Source: Cymbidium sinense (lineage: Eukaryota > Streptophyta > Magnoliopsida > Asparagales > Orchidaceae). From it: DNA of 64,000 nt. Positions within the stretch are counted from its first letter, which is position 1. Every line of letters begins with the position of its first letter. The notes below the pieces were generated by a model. That model was not told where the DNA came from, did not search any database, and worked only from the letters and a program-made list of their open reading frames with translations. The position numbers and the translations under genes were made by a program. Shown here piece after piece: positions 45,101-56,369 of the stretch. The DNA is taken from the NCBI GenBank assembly GCA_021442155.1, contig CM038229.1, positions 71,444,443-71,508,442 of the forward strand, given 5' to 3'.

Positions 45101-45221
45101 ATGTTAGCCGACCTAGAGCAGCTAATGAGTGAGTGTCACAAGGGGCTTACTCCCATATCACAATAGTTCAAGACAAAATATATGTGTTTTTTTGTGTTAT
45201 GAAAGAAGGAATAGGATTTCA

Positions 45222-45440
45222 TTTGAGTTCTCTTACACCTACCCTAAACATGTAGAAATGTGACTCCACAAAGAAAGGATGCTGCTTGGGTTCTCTTACA
45301 CCTAACTTAGCTATGCCGGTTGAAATAAGATGCCTCTTGGGTTCTCTTACACCTAACCTAATAGCACTAGAGGATTGTTTGTAGTTTGTGTTTGTGTTGT
45401 GGGGGGATAGGATGCCGCTCAAGTTCTCTTACACCTACCC
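45222..45440. repeat. Short tandem repeat with 'gttctcttacacct'
   Basis: Four copies of 'ggttctcttacacctaaccta' (or close) start at 45227, 45290, 45341 and 45423, spaced 51-82 bp. The minus-strand frame over them (repeating GVREPK) is an artefact of the array. Confidence 0.8.
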
Positions 45441-45599
45441 TAAATACGTTGTGGCGAATTCATAAGAAAAAGATATTCCTAACACATAAGAGATGGAGTT
45501 TGATATGAAAAGGAATTTTATTGATGATTATTTTCAAACAAAATTTATGGATAATATTTCTTTAGGTAGAGCCCATTGATTGGAAGCATATGGTGCTCT

Positions 45600-46620
45600 C
45601 CCTTACAGTTTATGAGTTGATAAGATCCTCCTTGTAGGCCTTCTCTATGGCAAAATGACATTCCTAAGTAGGTTCAAACTTGTCTCCCATCTTTCGACGG
45701 TAACAACCAGTCTCCTTAGAACTAAAACAAGCTCTCCTACTTGAAAAGCTTTAAGATGGACCAACTTGTTGTGAGCTTGAATCATTTTGTATAACTCGAG
45801 GTTCTGGCATGCCTGGAGGCATCTTTCCTCTAAACCTTGAGCTCTTCTAACCACAGCTTGGCATTCTGCTCTATAGTAGTCTTGCTACCCACAACTATCC
45901 TTAGTGATGGGAGTTAGACTTCTAAAGGTAGAACTACTTCGGACCCCTACACTAAGGAGAATGGGGTAGATTGAGTTGGAGTTCTATATATGATGCAGTA
46001 GGTCCATAAGGCTTCAACCAACTGCTCATGCCACTATCGCTTGCTATCATCAAGTGTTTTATTCAATATCTGGATGAGAGTTTTGTTGAATGCTTCTGCT
46101 AGATCGTTTGCCCTCGTGTAGTAGATGGCATAATATCTCCAATCTATGCTTGTCTTCAGGCAAAGCTGTTGATCTTAGTGCTCTTGAATGCAGTACCATT
46201 ATCGGATATAATTCGTTGAGGCACCTTGAACCTATATACAATATGGTTCCTAAAAAGTTAGAGCACATGCTGAGCTATGACCTCTCTAAGTGGGATTGCC
46301 TCCACCCACTTGGAAAAGTAGTCAGTGGCAGCTAGAATGAACTGATGACCCTTGGAAGAAGGAAGATCGATCAGACCCACTATGTCAGTGCCCCAACACG
46401 CAAATGGCCATGAGGCTAATATTGGATGTAGAATGTTGGGTTGTTGATGCAGGACTACAATGTGCACCTGACATTGATGGCATCTCCTAGCTACATCCAT
46501 CTAATCTGTAATCATCAGCCAGTAGTATCCTAGTCTCCTGATCTTGGCTTTCATCTTTGGACCAGACAGATGAGCTCCACACAAACCTGAATGTACCTTG
46601 AACATGATCTTACAAGCTTC
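45600..46620 (-). pseudogene. Tat element integrase, broken
   Basis: Minus strand 46500-46258: MDVARRCHQCQVH (end of the zinc-binding CC pair), then WPFACWGTDIVGLI (catalytic Asp in TDIVG) and AATDYFSKWVEAIPL (second motif). Further down are IISDNGTAFKS near 46195 (second catalytic Asp) and a C-terminal part near 45854-45645 (MIQAHNKLVHLKAFQVGELV). At least four stops interrupt it. An intact copy would join the element's DNA copy to the chromosome. Confidence 0.87.
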
Positions 46621-47099
46621 GTGTTTGACTAAATAATGTAATCACATATGATCGAAGGATCACCGGTATATGGTGCTGCCCATGAGAGCTTAGGAGAGAG
46701 CTCGCTGCTTTACCTGATGGGCCAATGATTTCTCTTGAGGTAGTTTGCCTATATTTAAGTAAAATGGTTGCCTTTAATCTAACTCATCATCCTTTTTGGC
46801 AACGACAACCTCCCCTTCTAGAGAGAGTCTCTCGATGAGTTTAGCTTTAATAAGGGATAAGACTTGTCTATTTTTGACCCTTATTAGAATGAACTCATCT
46901 CCTGGATATGCCAATTCCTTGGCAAGCTTGGCCAATGCATCTGCTATTGCATTATCTCCTCAAGGAATCTTGTAGATGGTGACCTCTGGGATTTGAGCCA
47001 ACAACTCCATGGTATACTTATGGTAATGATTGAGCTTAGGCTTTAGAACTTTATAAGACCCAGCAATTTGGTTGATGATGAGCTGAGAACCCTCGAAGA

Positions 47100-48110
47100 T
47101 GTTGATGCTGGATGCATAGTGTAATGACTAACTCTAGATCGATAATCAAAGCCTCATATTCAGCTTCATTGTTGGTGCATGAATTGGATAGATGATATGA
47201 GAATCTCATCACATCGTGATCTAGAGTTAGGAGACTATTCCTACCCCTGCCTTCCTTGGGAGAGTAGATTATGATTCTTCTCCTTTTTGAAAGGAAGCCG
47301 CACCATCAAAATACATCTCTCAATGGTAAATGCTAGTGTCCCCTAAGTTCATGATTTGTTCATCGGGGAGGTCATCACTAAGCATAGAATCAGCAGGAAG
47401 TGGGTGTGTTGCTAAGAAATCTACTAGTACTTATCCTTTCATAGCACAGAGGGGTACAAATGTGATGTCAAATTGTGACAAAATCATGGAACATCATGAC
47501 AATCGTCCAGATAATGTTGGCCGTGTCATGAGATATTACAATGGATTGATCCTAGAGATCAGATTCACCTTATAAGAAAGATGTAATGCTGTAGTTTTTG
47601 GGATGCAAAGATTAAAGCTAGGCAGTGCTTTTCAATAGGTGGGTAATTTGCCTCAATAGGGATTAGACGATGACTGAGGTAGTAGAGAACATTTTCTTTC
47701 CCTTCATCATTGGCTTGGGTAAACAAAGCACTAAGGGAGTCATCTAATGCAGCTATGTAGAGAATCAACTGCTTGCGAGATAGAGTACTAGAACGGCGGC
47801 ATCATCAGGTAGTGCTTGTTGTCTTTAAAAGCATGCTGACACTTATCATCCCACTTGAACTTGGCATCCTTTTTATCAAGCATTGAGAATGGCTGGCATC
47901 TTCCTGATAAGTTGGATATGAAGCGTCTTAAGTATGTCATCCGCCCTTGGAATGATATGAGTTGAGTTAGACTTTTAGTGGGTGGCATTTCTAAGATAAC
48001 TTGATCTTCTCTAGATCGATCTCTATTCCCTAATGTCGGACAACAAACCCAAAGAATTTCTGAAGCTACTCCGAATGCACACTTCAGGAGATTCATTTTG
48101 AGGTTGTATT
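47100..48110 (-). pseudogene. Tat element dual RNase H region, broken
   Basis: The connection and first RNase H domain run from 48096 to 47565: RMTYLRRFISNLSGRCQPFS, DKKDAKFKWDDKCQHAF, then LSHRLIPIEANYPPIEKHCL. A second, archaeal-type domain follows: EMYFDGAASFQKGE near 47325-47290 and CTNNEAEYEALIIDLELV near 47190-47140. The presence of both identifies the Tat lineage. Stops and frame changes separate the parts. Confidence 0.85.
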
Positions 48111-49036
48111 ATCTTAATCGTTCAAAAATTACTCTCAAGTTGAAGAGATGGTCTTCCTTTTCTTTACTTTTGATTACTAGATCATCAACATAGCATTCAA
48201 CTTGATGATGAATAAGTTCATTGAAGATCTGAGTCATGGCCCACTGATATGTAACACTTGCATTTTTAAGATCAAAAGGCATGACTTTATATCAATATAT
48301 TCTGATCGGGGTTCAAAAAGTAGTGTTTCTTTCATCTTTAGGGGCCATCTTGATTTGGTTGTAGCCAGATGATCCATCTATAAAGGAGAATACTACATGA
48401 GATGAGGCATTGTCCACCATTAACTATGATATAAGAAGTATAAATTCATTTTTAGGACATGCTTTATTTAGATCCCTATAATCAACACATATGCGAATTT
48501 GGCCATTCTTTTTCTTAACTAGGATGACACTGGCCAACCAGGTAGGATATTTTTCTTCCGATAAAGCAAACATTGAATAGTTTCTTGATTTCAGAAATGA
48601 CTTGTTACTCAATTTATAATCGCATGCGTTTAGGAGCCTGCTTGATAGGGTTAGCATTAGGATCTATTGATAGTTTGTGGACTGCTATGTCAGGAGATAA
48701 ACTAGGCATTTCTTCATAACTCCATGCAAAGCAGTCCTTAAACTTAGCTAATAGCCTAACTAAGTCATTGGTTTCTTCTTCATTCAATAAGGAACTGATG
48801 TATGTCAGGCGTGGATCTTCTTTTATTTTTAAGTTGATTTCTTTGAGTTCATCAATCATTGATCTGATTTCTTCTTCAAACTCTTGTGGTGCATCCTTGA
48901 CTTCAAGATTATTTGGGTTATCTAAAGTTTCTAAACACACCTCATCATTAGAGTTAGCATGATTTGAAAAGAACCTATCAGACTCAAATGATTGGTGATG
49001 ACTAAACAATGGTTTAGTCATCATTGTCATTGTCAA
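48110..49036 (-). pseudogene. Tat element reverse transcriptase, broken
   Basis: The N-terminal part is at 49036-48614 (LVRLLAKFKDCFAWSYEEMP ... DIAVHKLSIDPNANPIKQ). The next segment, in another frame, is 48560-48424 (TWLASVILVKKKNGQIRICV, DYRDLNKACPKNEF). Near 48280-48120 come MTQIFNELIHHQVECYVDDL, with the catalytic YVDD, and KSKEKEDHLFNLRVIFERLR. The YP.WLA.V..VKKKNG.WR.CVDYRDLNKA.PK pattern is typical of Tat/Athila elements. The reading frame is broken at about 48600 and 48420. Confidence 0.9.
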
Positions 49037-49963
49037 TCCTAGTCAGCCTTGATTGAGAATATACTTTGGCTGTCCCATAGTCTTTTGAAGTAATTTGACC
49101 TGTGTTTAGACTAAGTATGTGGGATTAATCCCTTCTTTGTTAAGTTAATAACACAAGGTGAATACCAATCAAAAGGCAATTGTATTAAATCTTTATAAGA
49201 ATCATCATCAAGTTCTACTTTGATTTCTTAACTTGAGGATGATTCTCCCAACAAAAATCTTTTTGGCTTGACATCTATGGATTATTTGGGGGCCTCCTTA
49301 ATTACTAAATCTTCAACTTTCTAGGAAGAAAGTGAGGTCAGAGCTAAAGTTTCCAACTGCTACCTGACTATTCTACATAATAGTGATTCAAATACATTCA
49401 TGCTTTGCTTGGAGGCCTTGTCTGTATTGCTATCTAGCTTGAATGTCATCTCTAAAGGGACCTGCGGAGAGGGGTTGGTCAGCGTGCTAACCACATGAGA
49501 CTCATCCTATGAACTAGACTTTAAGTATGTGTGGATAGTGGGGGGTACTCCTATGAGTTGGAACATAACTTCTACCAGCTAGCCACTAGCAAAGAGGTCT
49601 TCCACCTCTGGAACTGCCTCTAGATCTGCCTCTACCTCTACTTGGTGGGGGCCGAGTCATCCTACCCATGTGTTCGTATGGAGGAATGAACTGTGGGCGG
49701 AATCCAATATCTGGCTCTACTTCTTCTTCGATGTCTGATTCTCGCTCACTTGTATTTTTATTTTTATTTTCTTTTTTCTTTCCTTTTTCTTTTTCTTCTT
49801 TTACTTTTGTTTCTTTTTTCTTTTATTTTTGAACTTTTACCAAGTTTGCGAGATTAGATTTTCTGATTGGAGGAAGATAGTAAGTTGTGTCCTCATATAT
49901 CTCAATCTCTCTAACTAAGAATAGGCTTAAGTCTCCTTTGACACAATACTCAATTCCACCTCT

Positions 49964-50565
49964 TCAAAATTTGATGCACTTATGTAAAGAGGATTGAACC
50001 ATGTTATTCCTATATATCCAAGGCCTACCGAGCAAAGCAGTGAAAGATGTATTTGAATCAATTGTGCAAAACTTGGCTTCTATCTTCCAATCATCTATCT
50101 CCAATGTCAACACTATGGAGCCTAAAGCCCTCTCGCCTTGCTCATTGAATCCTCTCAACATCATCCAATCTCCTTGGAGTTCAGAGATGCCAATACTCAA
50201 GTAGGCAAAGGTCTTTAGACTCATAATGTTCATTGATGCACCTAGATCGACTAACACCTTGGAGAGTCTGAATTTGACCATGTCCACTGTGATGAAAAGG
50301 GATAGTTGTGCTCTGTTGTCCCCAAAAGAAGGTCTTCATTAGTGAATGTAACTCCACGGGCTTCTCTTGAAAAATATGCCTCCTCTCCAATAGTGGTCAG
50401 CTGAGCTAAGCATATTTTTGGATCAAGAAGGGCTTTGATCAATGACTCCCTCATCTCTTTGGATAAGAGAAGGGCATCATATATGCTTAGCTTAGCTGAC
50501 AACTTTCTTAGGTGAGCGAGGATATTGTAGTCAACTCTGGGCTGGTCCTCCATAAGCATATCCAT
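49964..50565 (-). pseudogene. Tat element aspartic protease region
   Basis: The minus strand 50287-49964 encodes VLVDLGASMNIMSLKTF, the D-x-G-A active site of retrotransposon proteases, then RALGSIVLTLEIDDWKIEAK and FTALLGRPWIYRNN, which is the usual I-LG-R-PW end. Upstream, 50565-50251 gives KLSIYDALLLSKEMRESLIK in a different frame, a linker seen before the protease in Tat elements. The enzyme would cut the Gag-Pol polyprotein. A frame break lies between the two parts, near 50280. Confidence 0.85.
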
Positions 50566-50999
50566 AAGTGAAGCATCCTATGGAGGGGTTTCTTGATCAC
50601 TAGAACCAATGACTTGTTTACCCTTATCCTGAGGTGCTACCCTAGGAAGTAGAACTTGCAACTATGAAGGTTGACTTCAGGTGACTTCATGAGATGGTTT
50701 AGTGGAAAGTTCTACCTGCTCATCAGGTTCACTTACAACTTCTCCTATAGGATCATCGGAGTCGAATGACTCCAAATCAATCTCAATGGGCAAATTCAGG
50801 TGATTTATTTCTAAATCAAAATAAGAAGAGTGATCGAAATTAGAGTTATTATTAATTAGACTTGGAGAGCTATCTAATGGAATAAACTTAGGAAGATCAT
50901 CAGAAGTGGCATAGATGTAAGTGGAATCAACCTTCTTCATTAATTTTTTAGATTTGGATGAAGGTACAAAGTAGGAATCAAGCAGAGTGAAGTGAGGGA

Positions 51000-52760
51000 T
51001 TTGGCACCCCTTTCGCTGATATAATACGACTGTTAGAAGAAGAGCTAGCTCGAGGAACTATAGCTGCAACTGTGGAAGGAGTGCGGACTCAGTTGGTGGT
51101 TGCACTACTATGCTATCCCGGGAAAGTGGAGGCTGTCGCTGCTGCTGGTGGGCTTCTAGCTCCCTCAAGTTGTCCTTGGCAACTTGCAAAACTTTGTTAG
51201 AGTTGGAGGTTTGATGAGCTTCAGACACCTGCAAGGGTAACTTTCTAATCTTAGAAATAATTTTCTTGGAGGTTTAGAATAGGGAGATATCCCAACCTTT
51301 CTCTATCTCAAGAAGATCGCATATATCCCCAAAAATTACCCTAACAGAACTTAAAGGCTGTTCTAGAAGGTATTCCTTAAGGATGACAGTGGAACCCAAC
51401 TTGAAGCTATGCTCAAGCTAGCCCTTAAAGGTAAAACAATCTTCTAAGACATGTCCTAGCATGTGGTGGTAGGGGCAATAGTTTAGATCTTGCTCACTTT
51501 CTACTTAGGCTCGTAACTAGAAATCAGGCTTCTTTAAGAGATTCTTAAAGATCATCTTGACTACCTCCCTCTTGAATGAATAAGATTTATTCAATTTATC
51601 AATAAGATTAGGTAAATGATAGCTACCTGGTGGCAGGTAGGAATATTACTACTGATGATGCTAATGAGGATACTGAGTGGTGGAGGCCTTATGGCAGGAG
51701 GTGGCTGGGGTATGACATGGTGATAGTAGAGAGGTGAGGAAGCTGCTCAAAGCCTATTTATGAACCCTAGCTGTTGCTTCCCTTATACTCCTGCTTCTTC
51801 TCAAATGCCTTTTGAGGTTTGGGTTTGGCTGACTGGTCATGGAAAGGCAACTGTTTAGCTTTCTCTTGTAGACTAGCCACCTTTTTGATTAACTTCTCAA
51901 AAATTTTGATTGTAAACCCCTTAAGCATGAAAGCAACCGAGCAATGTATATTCTTGAGTAGAATCTCAATGGTATGCTGTTTGGACAGTTATGGTTTGTA
52001 TTTCATACTCAGGTTCTCCACCTGAGAATGTAATCCACAAGAGACTCATTTGGAATTTACTTGGTCACAACGAGGTTGCCTACAATAATCCTTTGCTGAG
52101 CTCCAACAAACCCCTTGATGAAGAGGTGCTCCAACTCAAAATGTCTTCAACCATTGGGTTCATATACCAATCAAATGCAACACTTAGGCTAAGATGAATA
52201 ATCTAAAAAGAAGGGCATTGCTACCTCTGGTGTTGCAATAGCTAGCCCTGAAGTATGCAATGTGCTGGCGAGGGTTTACACTGACATCAAAGGTTTTGAA
52301 GGAAGGATGCACAAAACCCTTAGGATATTGAACAACAATAAATTCCTCTAGGTAGGGTCTACCTTTTTAAACAGATGTGCCACCTCGAGGTTATGCTAAT
52401 GCATCCCTCACTTGCTATTCCATCATATTTTTAATGCCTTTATCATGCATGGAGGTGCTATCCATAACCTTCCTATACCATCTTCTCTCGAAATATCTAT
52501 GATGATCTAAGTCTACAACTCTACTTTCACTACTATGAGAAGATTGTAAAATCGGGGCTAAATTCTGCAATGCTGAAACCACTGCCATCAACTCCTCAAT
52601 CTTCTTCCCCATCTTGTCAATATGATCATCTCTCTGCCTAAGCTGCTGGAGGAGGTGCTGAGTTGAATGGACAACATCATCCTCTTTAACTACAATACCT
52701 TCCTTACTATGCTGATCTCTGTGGAGGGAGCCCCTAGTATCGACCATGTGGACCTCCATT
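51000..52760 (-). pseudogene. Tat element gag, broken
   Basis: From 52759: MEVHMVDTRGSLHRDQHSKE, a coiled-coil-like stretch (LLQQLRQRDDHIDKMGKKIE), then ESR...YFERRW. The Gag core is visible near 52060-51800 as VENLSMKYKP and KLIKKVASLQEKAKQLPFHD, though with stops. A zinc-knuckle-like YCPYHHMLGHVLEDCFTFK lies at 51427-51484; it is of the C-x2-H..GH..(D/E)xC form used in this lineage. Minus-strand 50940-50677 is an acidic linker (ESFDSDDPIGEVVSEPDEQV). Confidence 0.8.
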
Positions 52761-52799
52761 GAATCCTCAATAAGGTCATCCTCATCAGGATCAAAGGCT

Positions 52800-54360
52800 A
52801 CCCTCTCATCCTCCGAATCTATGCAATCACTACCTAAGAGTTCCCTCTTTTCGATAAAGTACTATGCTAAAATGTCATCTAAGGCGGTCTATGTGGTACA
52901 AACACATCGTTGACCCGGTAGAGGACTGCTCCGATGGAGATACATCTAACCGCCACTAGAGTGCTAGCTCTTGGAGGGTCATGCTCTCAAGAGATATGCT
53001 CATGGCTCATTGGTGGAGTGGTGTCCTTGAGATCACTACCATGGGAAGCGCACTGTCCCCTTCACCTGCAACTATCACTATCACTAGCTCGGCGGTGGTG
53101 GTGTGCGACCACAATGCTTGGGGTGCCACTACCTAACCACGGTAGAGGGAGGTAGGAGGCTCGATCTCACCTCCAGTGGGATGGAGGGGAAGCGAATGCG
53201 AGCCTTGGCATCACTAGGGGAAGGTCTCTCCCTGATGGGGATTAATCTTTGCGGGAGTATGCGTGAGTTATATGGGTGATGGTGGATGATGAGGGGAGTG
53301 GTGTGAAGGCAACATTGACTACCCCTCAATTGGGAGATCTCTACCTGCGGTGGATAGCACTGGTAAGAACAATCCTATTTGAATGATCGGCCCTGACGGG
53401 GTGAGGATCAGGAACATCCATCAGAGCGGAGGATGTCGACGGCCTAACATACCTCCTTTCTCACGCCTACGATAGATGCTTAAGCCTCCATGACTCTCTC
53501 TCTATGGATCTGACCCCTAACACTCCTAGGGATCACTAATTATAAATCAAACAAGGTACTAGACTACGAGCATCTGTATGCTCTACTGACCTGACGTAGG
53601 ATAATCCTAAGTCCAACATAGGGCCTTCTGTGCTCCCTATCTAGTGTCTCATAGTTTGCTAATGGTGGAGGAGAAATCCTCTGATAATCTTCCTCTCCAT
53701 TTGAGGCTGAGAGGGGGTGAAACTTATTATTGTTCAGAAGTGGAGAGACCTCATGGGGAGAACCCTCCTCGGCACATGGGATGTTGCCTCAAGCTCTCTG
53801 GCTGTTCGCTCATTCTCCTGCTTAATCTTTCAATTTTTTTACGCACAATGAGTACAAGTGAACAAGATAGAGCGTGAACTAGTACCTACCTCAAAAGTGG
53901 AGGAGACTATCTTAGAGGCTAAGATAGCCTTCCCCTTCGGGGTGACCAACGAGGAGGTAGTAGCTCTCACTGGAGCAATGGTAGGGAAACGGGCGCATGT
54001 GTTGAACTATCACTAAATGGGCATGGGAACCATTGTGGTTTCTCTTCAGGGTACTCAGAATCGAGGGCATGTCAATATGGATGACGGCTTACGCGACCAC
54101 CTCATCCAGATGGTGGCGAGGGTTGCCCTCACATGTAATGCTCAAATTCTCAGAAAAGTGGGTGAGTTAGTCTCGGGAGGTTGGCACGATCAAGGCCAAT
54201 CATCCCAAAGAAAGGTAAACATGAACTTCTAGGAGGCCATTTATGTGACTGAAAATAAACTCTTGTGATGCACTGTTTGCATCTATGTGTTGAAATATAA
54301 CTTGAGTCAGATTTCTTCTTTAATACTTGTCCCAAGAGAGTAATATAGATTAAGAGTTTT
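52800..54360. other. Leader of the Tat element, no recognised gene
   Basis: This lies between gag and the palindrome array. It is GC-richer (about 52900-54200) and holds several short frames on both strands with no family motif. In Ogre-like relatives an extra ORF can precede gag, but I see no support for one here. Confidence 0.5.
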
Positions 54361-55990
54361 GAACCCACACTCAATAATTCAAATATGTTAAGTGGGGTTC
54401 ATTGGAGAGATTTTGAAATTGAGGAGAGTCTTTGCCATTTGATTTTGATTTTAGAACCCATACTCAACCAATTTAGGTAGGTTAGGTGGGGTTCATGATT
54501 TTGAGGAGTGGTTTTGGAGATATTTGTATTTTGTGCATCTTGTTTGAAAATATTGATGATTTGGAAGAACCTCTAATTATCAAATTTGAGTATGCTAAGA
54601 AGAGGTTGTGATTGTGTGTTTGAATATTTTTGTAAGGTATCTTTTGCTTGTGATGTGTGATTGTATAATATATTGGTTTGAAAATGGGGTTTCTTACTTA
54701 ACAAATTTGGTATGTTAAGTTGAGGCCACGTGTGTTTATTTTGTGTTTGAAAATGAGACTTTCACTTTAACAAATTTGGTATGTTAAGTGAAAGCCAAAT
54801 GATATTGTGAGATAAATTTACTTTTCTTTAAAAATGGGACTCCACTTAACAAATTTGTTATGTTAAATGAAAGCCAAGTGTGATTGTTATATGTTTGAAA
54901 ATGGGACTCCACTTAACAAATTTGGTATGTTAAGTGGAAATCAAAGAGTGATATAATTTGAGAATGGATTCTCACTTAACAAATTTGGTATGTTAAGTGG
55001 AATCAAATGTGGAATGATTATGTGATTCTTACTTAACAAATTGGTATGCTATGTAATCAATATATATTTGAAAGATGAGACTCTCATTTAACAAATTGGG
55101 TATGCTAAGTGAAATCAAATATGTTTTGATGGAGGCCCTCACTTAACAAATTGGGTATGTTAAGTGAAAGCCAAATTGTGTTTTGAAAATGAGATCACTT
55201 AACAAATTTTGTATGTTAAGTGAAATCAAATTATGTTTCAAATTTAATATGTTAAGTGAAAGTCAAATTCATTTCTTGAAAATGAGACTCTCACTTAACA
55301 AATTAGATATGTTAAGTGAAGGCAAATGCATGTTTTGAAGATGAAACTCCACTTAACAACTTGGGTATGTTAAATGAAAGCCAAATTTATGTTTTGAAAA
55401 TGAGTCCCTCACTTAACAAATTTAATATGTTAAGTGAAAGTCAAATTCATGCCTTGAAAAAAATGGGACTCTCACTTAACAAATTGGATATGTTAAATGA
55501 AAGCCAAATGCATGTTTTGAAGATGAGACTCCCACTTAACAACTTGGGTATATTAAATGAAAGCCAAATTTGTGTTTGATTTAAAAAAAGATTTTCACTT
55601 AACAAATTTGAAATGTTAAGTGGGAATCAAATATGGTATGATTTGCTCTTGAAAAGACAGAAGCTTCAATTCTAACACATGTGAAATATGTTAAGTGAAG
55701 TTTTAATTTCATGTTATCACTTTATTTGAAAATGGATTCCTCATTCAATAATTTTGAGTATGTTGAATGGGTATGGCCATTTTCAAGAATGAGCTTTTAA
55801 AAAGATGGAAACTCCCACTCTAATATATGTGAAATATGTTAAGTGAAGTTTCAATTTTATGCTATGATTTTATTTGAAAATAAAATCCTCATTCAATAAT
55901 TTTGAGTATGTTGAATGAATATGGTTATTTTCAAAAATGTGTTTTTGAAAAGAACCTCCATGTAGTAATCATAGGGATTGTTAAATAGGG
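54360..55990. repeat. Array of about 20 short palindromes in the Tat leader
   Basis: The basic unit is CACTTAACA-AATTTGGTA-TGTTAAGTG, a 9-bp perfect inverted repeat with a 7-9 base loop. It recurs every 50-80 bp (for example near 54763, 54909, 54972, 55139, 55295, 55408, 55474, 55530, 55594), separated by 'gaaagccaaat..tgttttgaaaatgagactc'. Towards 54360-54600 and 55670-55960 the sequence drifts, but arms change together (for example 'attcaata...gttgaat' near 55745). The 87-residue frame at 55316 is a repeat artefact. Confidence 0.92.
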
Positions 55991-55999
55991 TTTGATTAT

Positions 56000-56345
56000 G
56001 TGAGTTTTGTGAAGGTGCTTTTGGAAAGTGGCATTTTGTAAAAGAGTTTGTTTTATTAAATATAGGATGAACCTTGCCTCACCAAGCTAGTGGTAAGGAG
56101 GTTCTAAATCTTTATTATCTCTCCCTTCATTGATAAATTTTATTTTTCACCTATTGGGGAGCCAATAGGGGCTTCAAGACCTTCATGGAGTGAGGTCCTA
56201 AAACCTAAAGGATGTTGGCCAACTTTGCTTAATAATGAAATATGCTATGTGACAACGGAAGAAAAGATAGTATCGGACTCACATAAATTGCATGTCCACT
56301 ATCAATGCTTGGAGACAACAATCGTCTACTAGAGATGGAGAGAGG
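56000..56345. other. Rest of the Tat leader between palindrome array and PBS
   Basis: No gene or repeat is recognised. It includes 'ctattggggagccaataggggc' at about 56152-56175, a short inverted repeat. Confidence 0.5.
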
Positions 56346-56351
56346 AACCAT

Positions 56352-56369
56352 CCCCAGCGGAGTCGCCAG
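56352..56369 (-). promoter_or_regulatory. Primer-binding site of the Tat element
   Basis: On the minus strand it reads TGGCGACTCCGCTGGGGA, eight bases after the LTR end at 56378. It fixes the direction of the element (minus) and the inner edge of the 5' LTR. Confidence 0.8.

Noticed and set aside
45219..45422. 67-residue frame with repeating GVREPK
   Set aside because: Direct product of the four-copy 'gttctcttacacct' array.
52934..54232. Possible extra ORF upstream of Tat gag
   Set aside because: Only short frames on both strands with no motif or consistent frame. An ORF1 like that in Ogre elements is not supported.
54360..55990. Regular palindromic repeats resembling a CRISPR array
   Set aside because: Eukaryotic retrotransposon leader. 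The units vary in sequence, the spacers are themselves repeats, and there are no cas genes.
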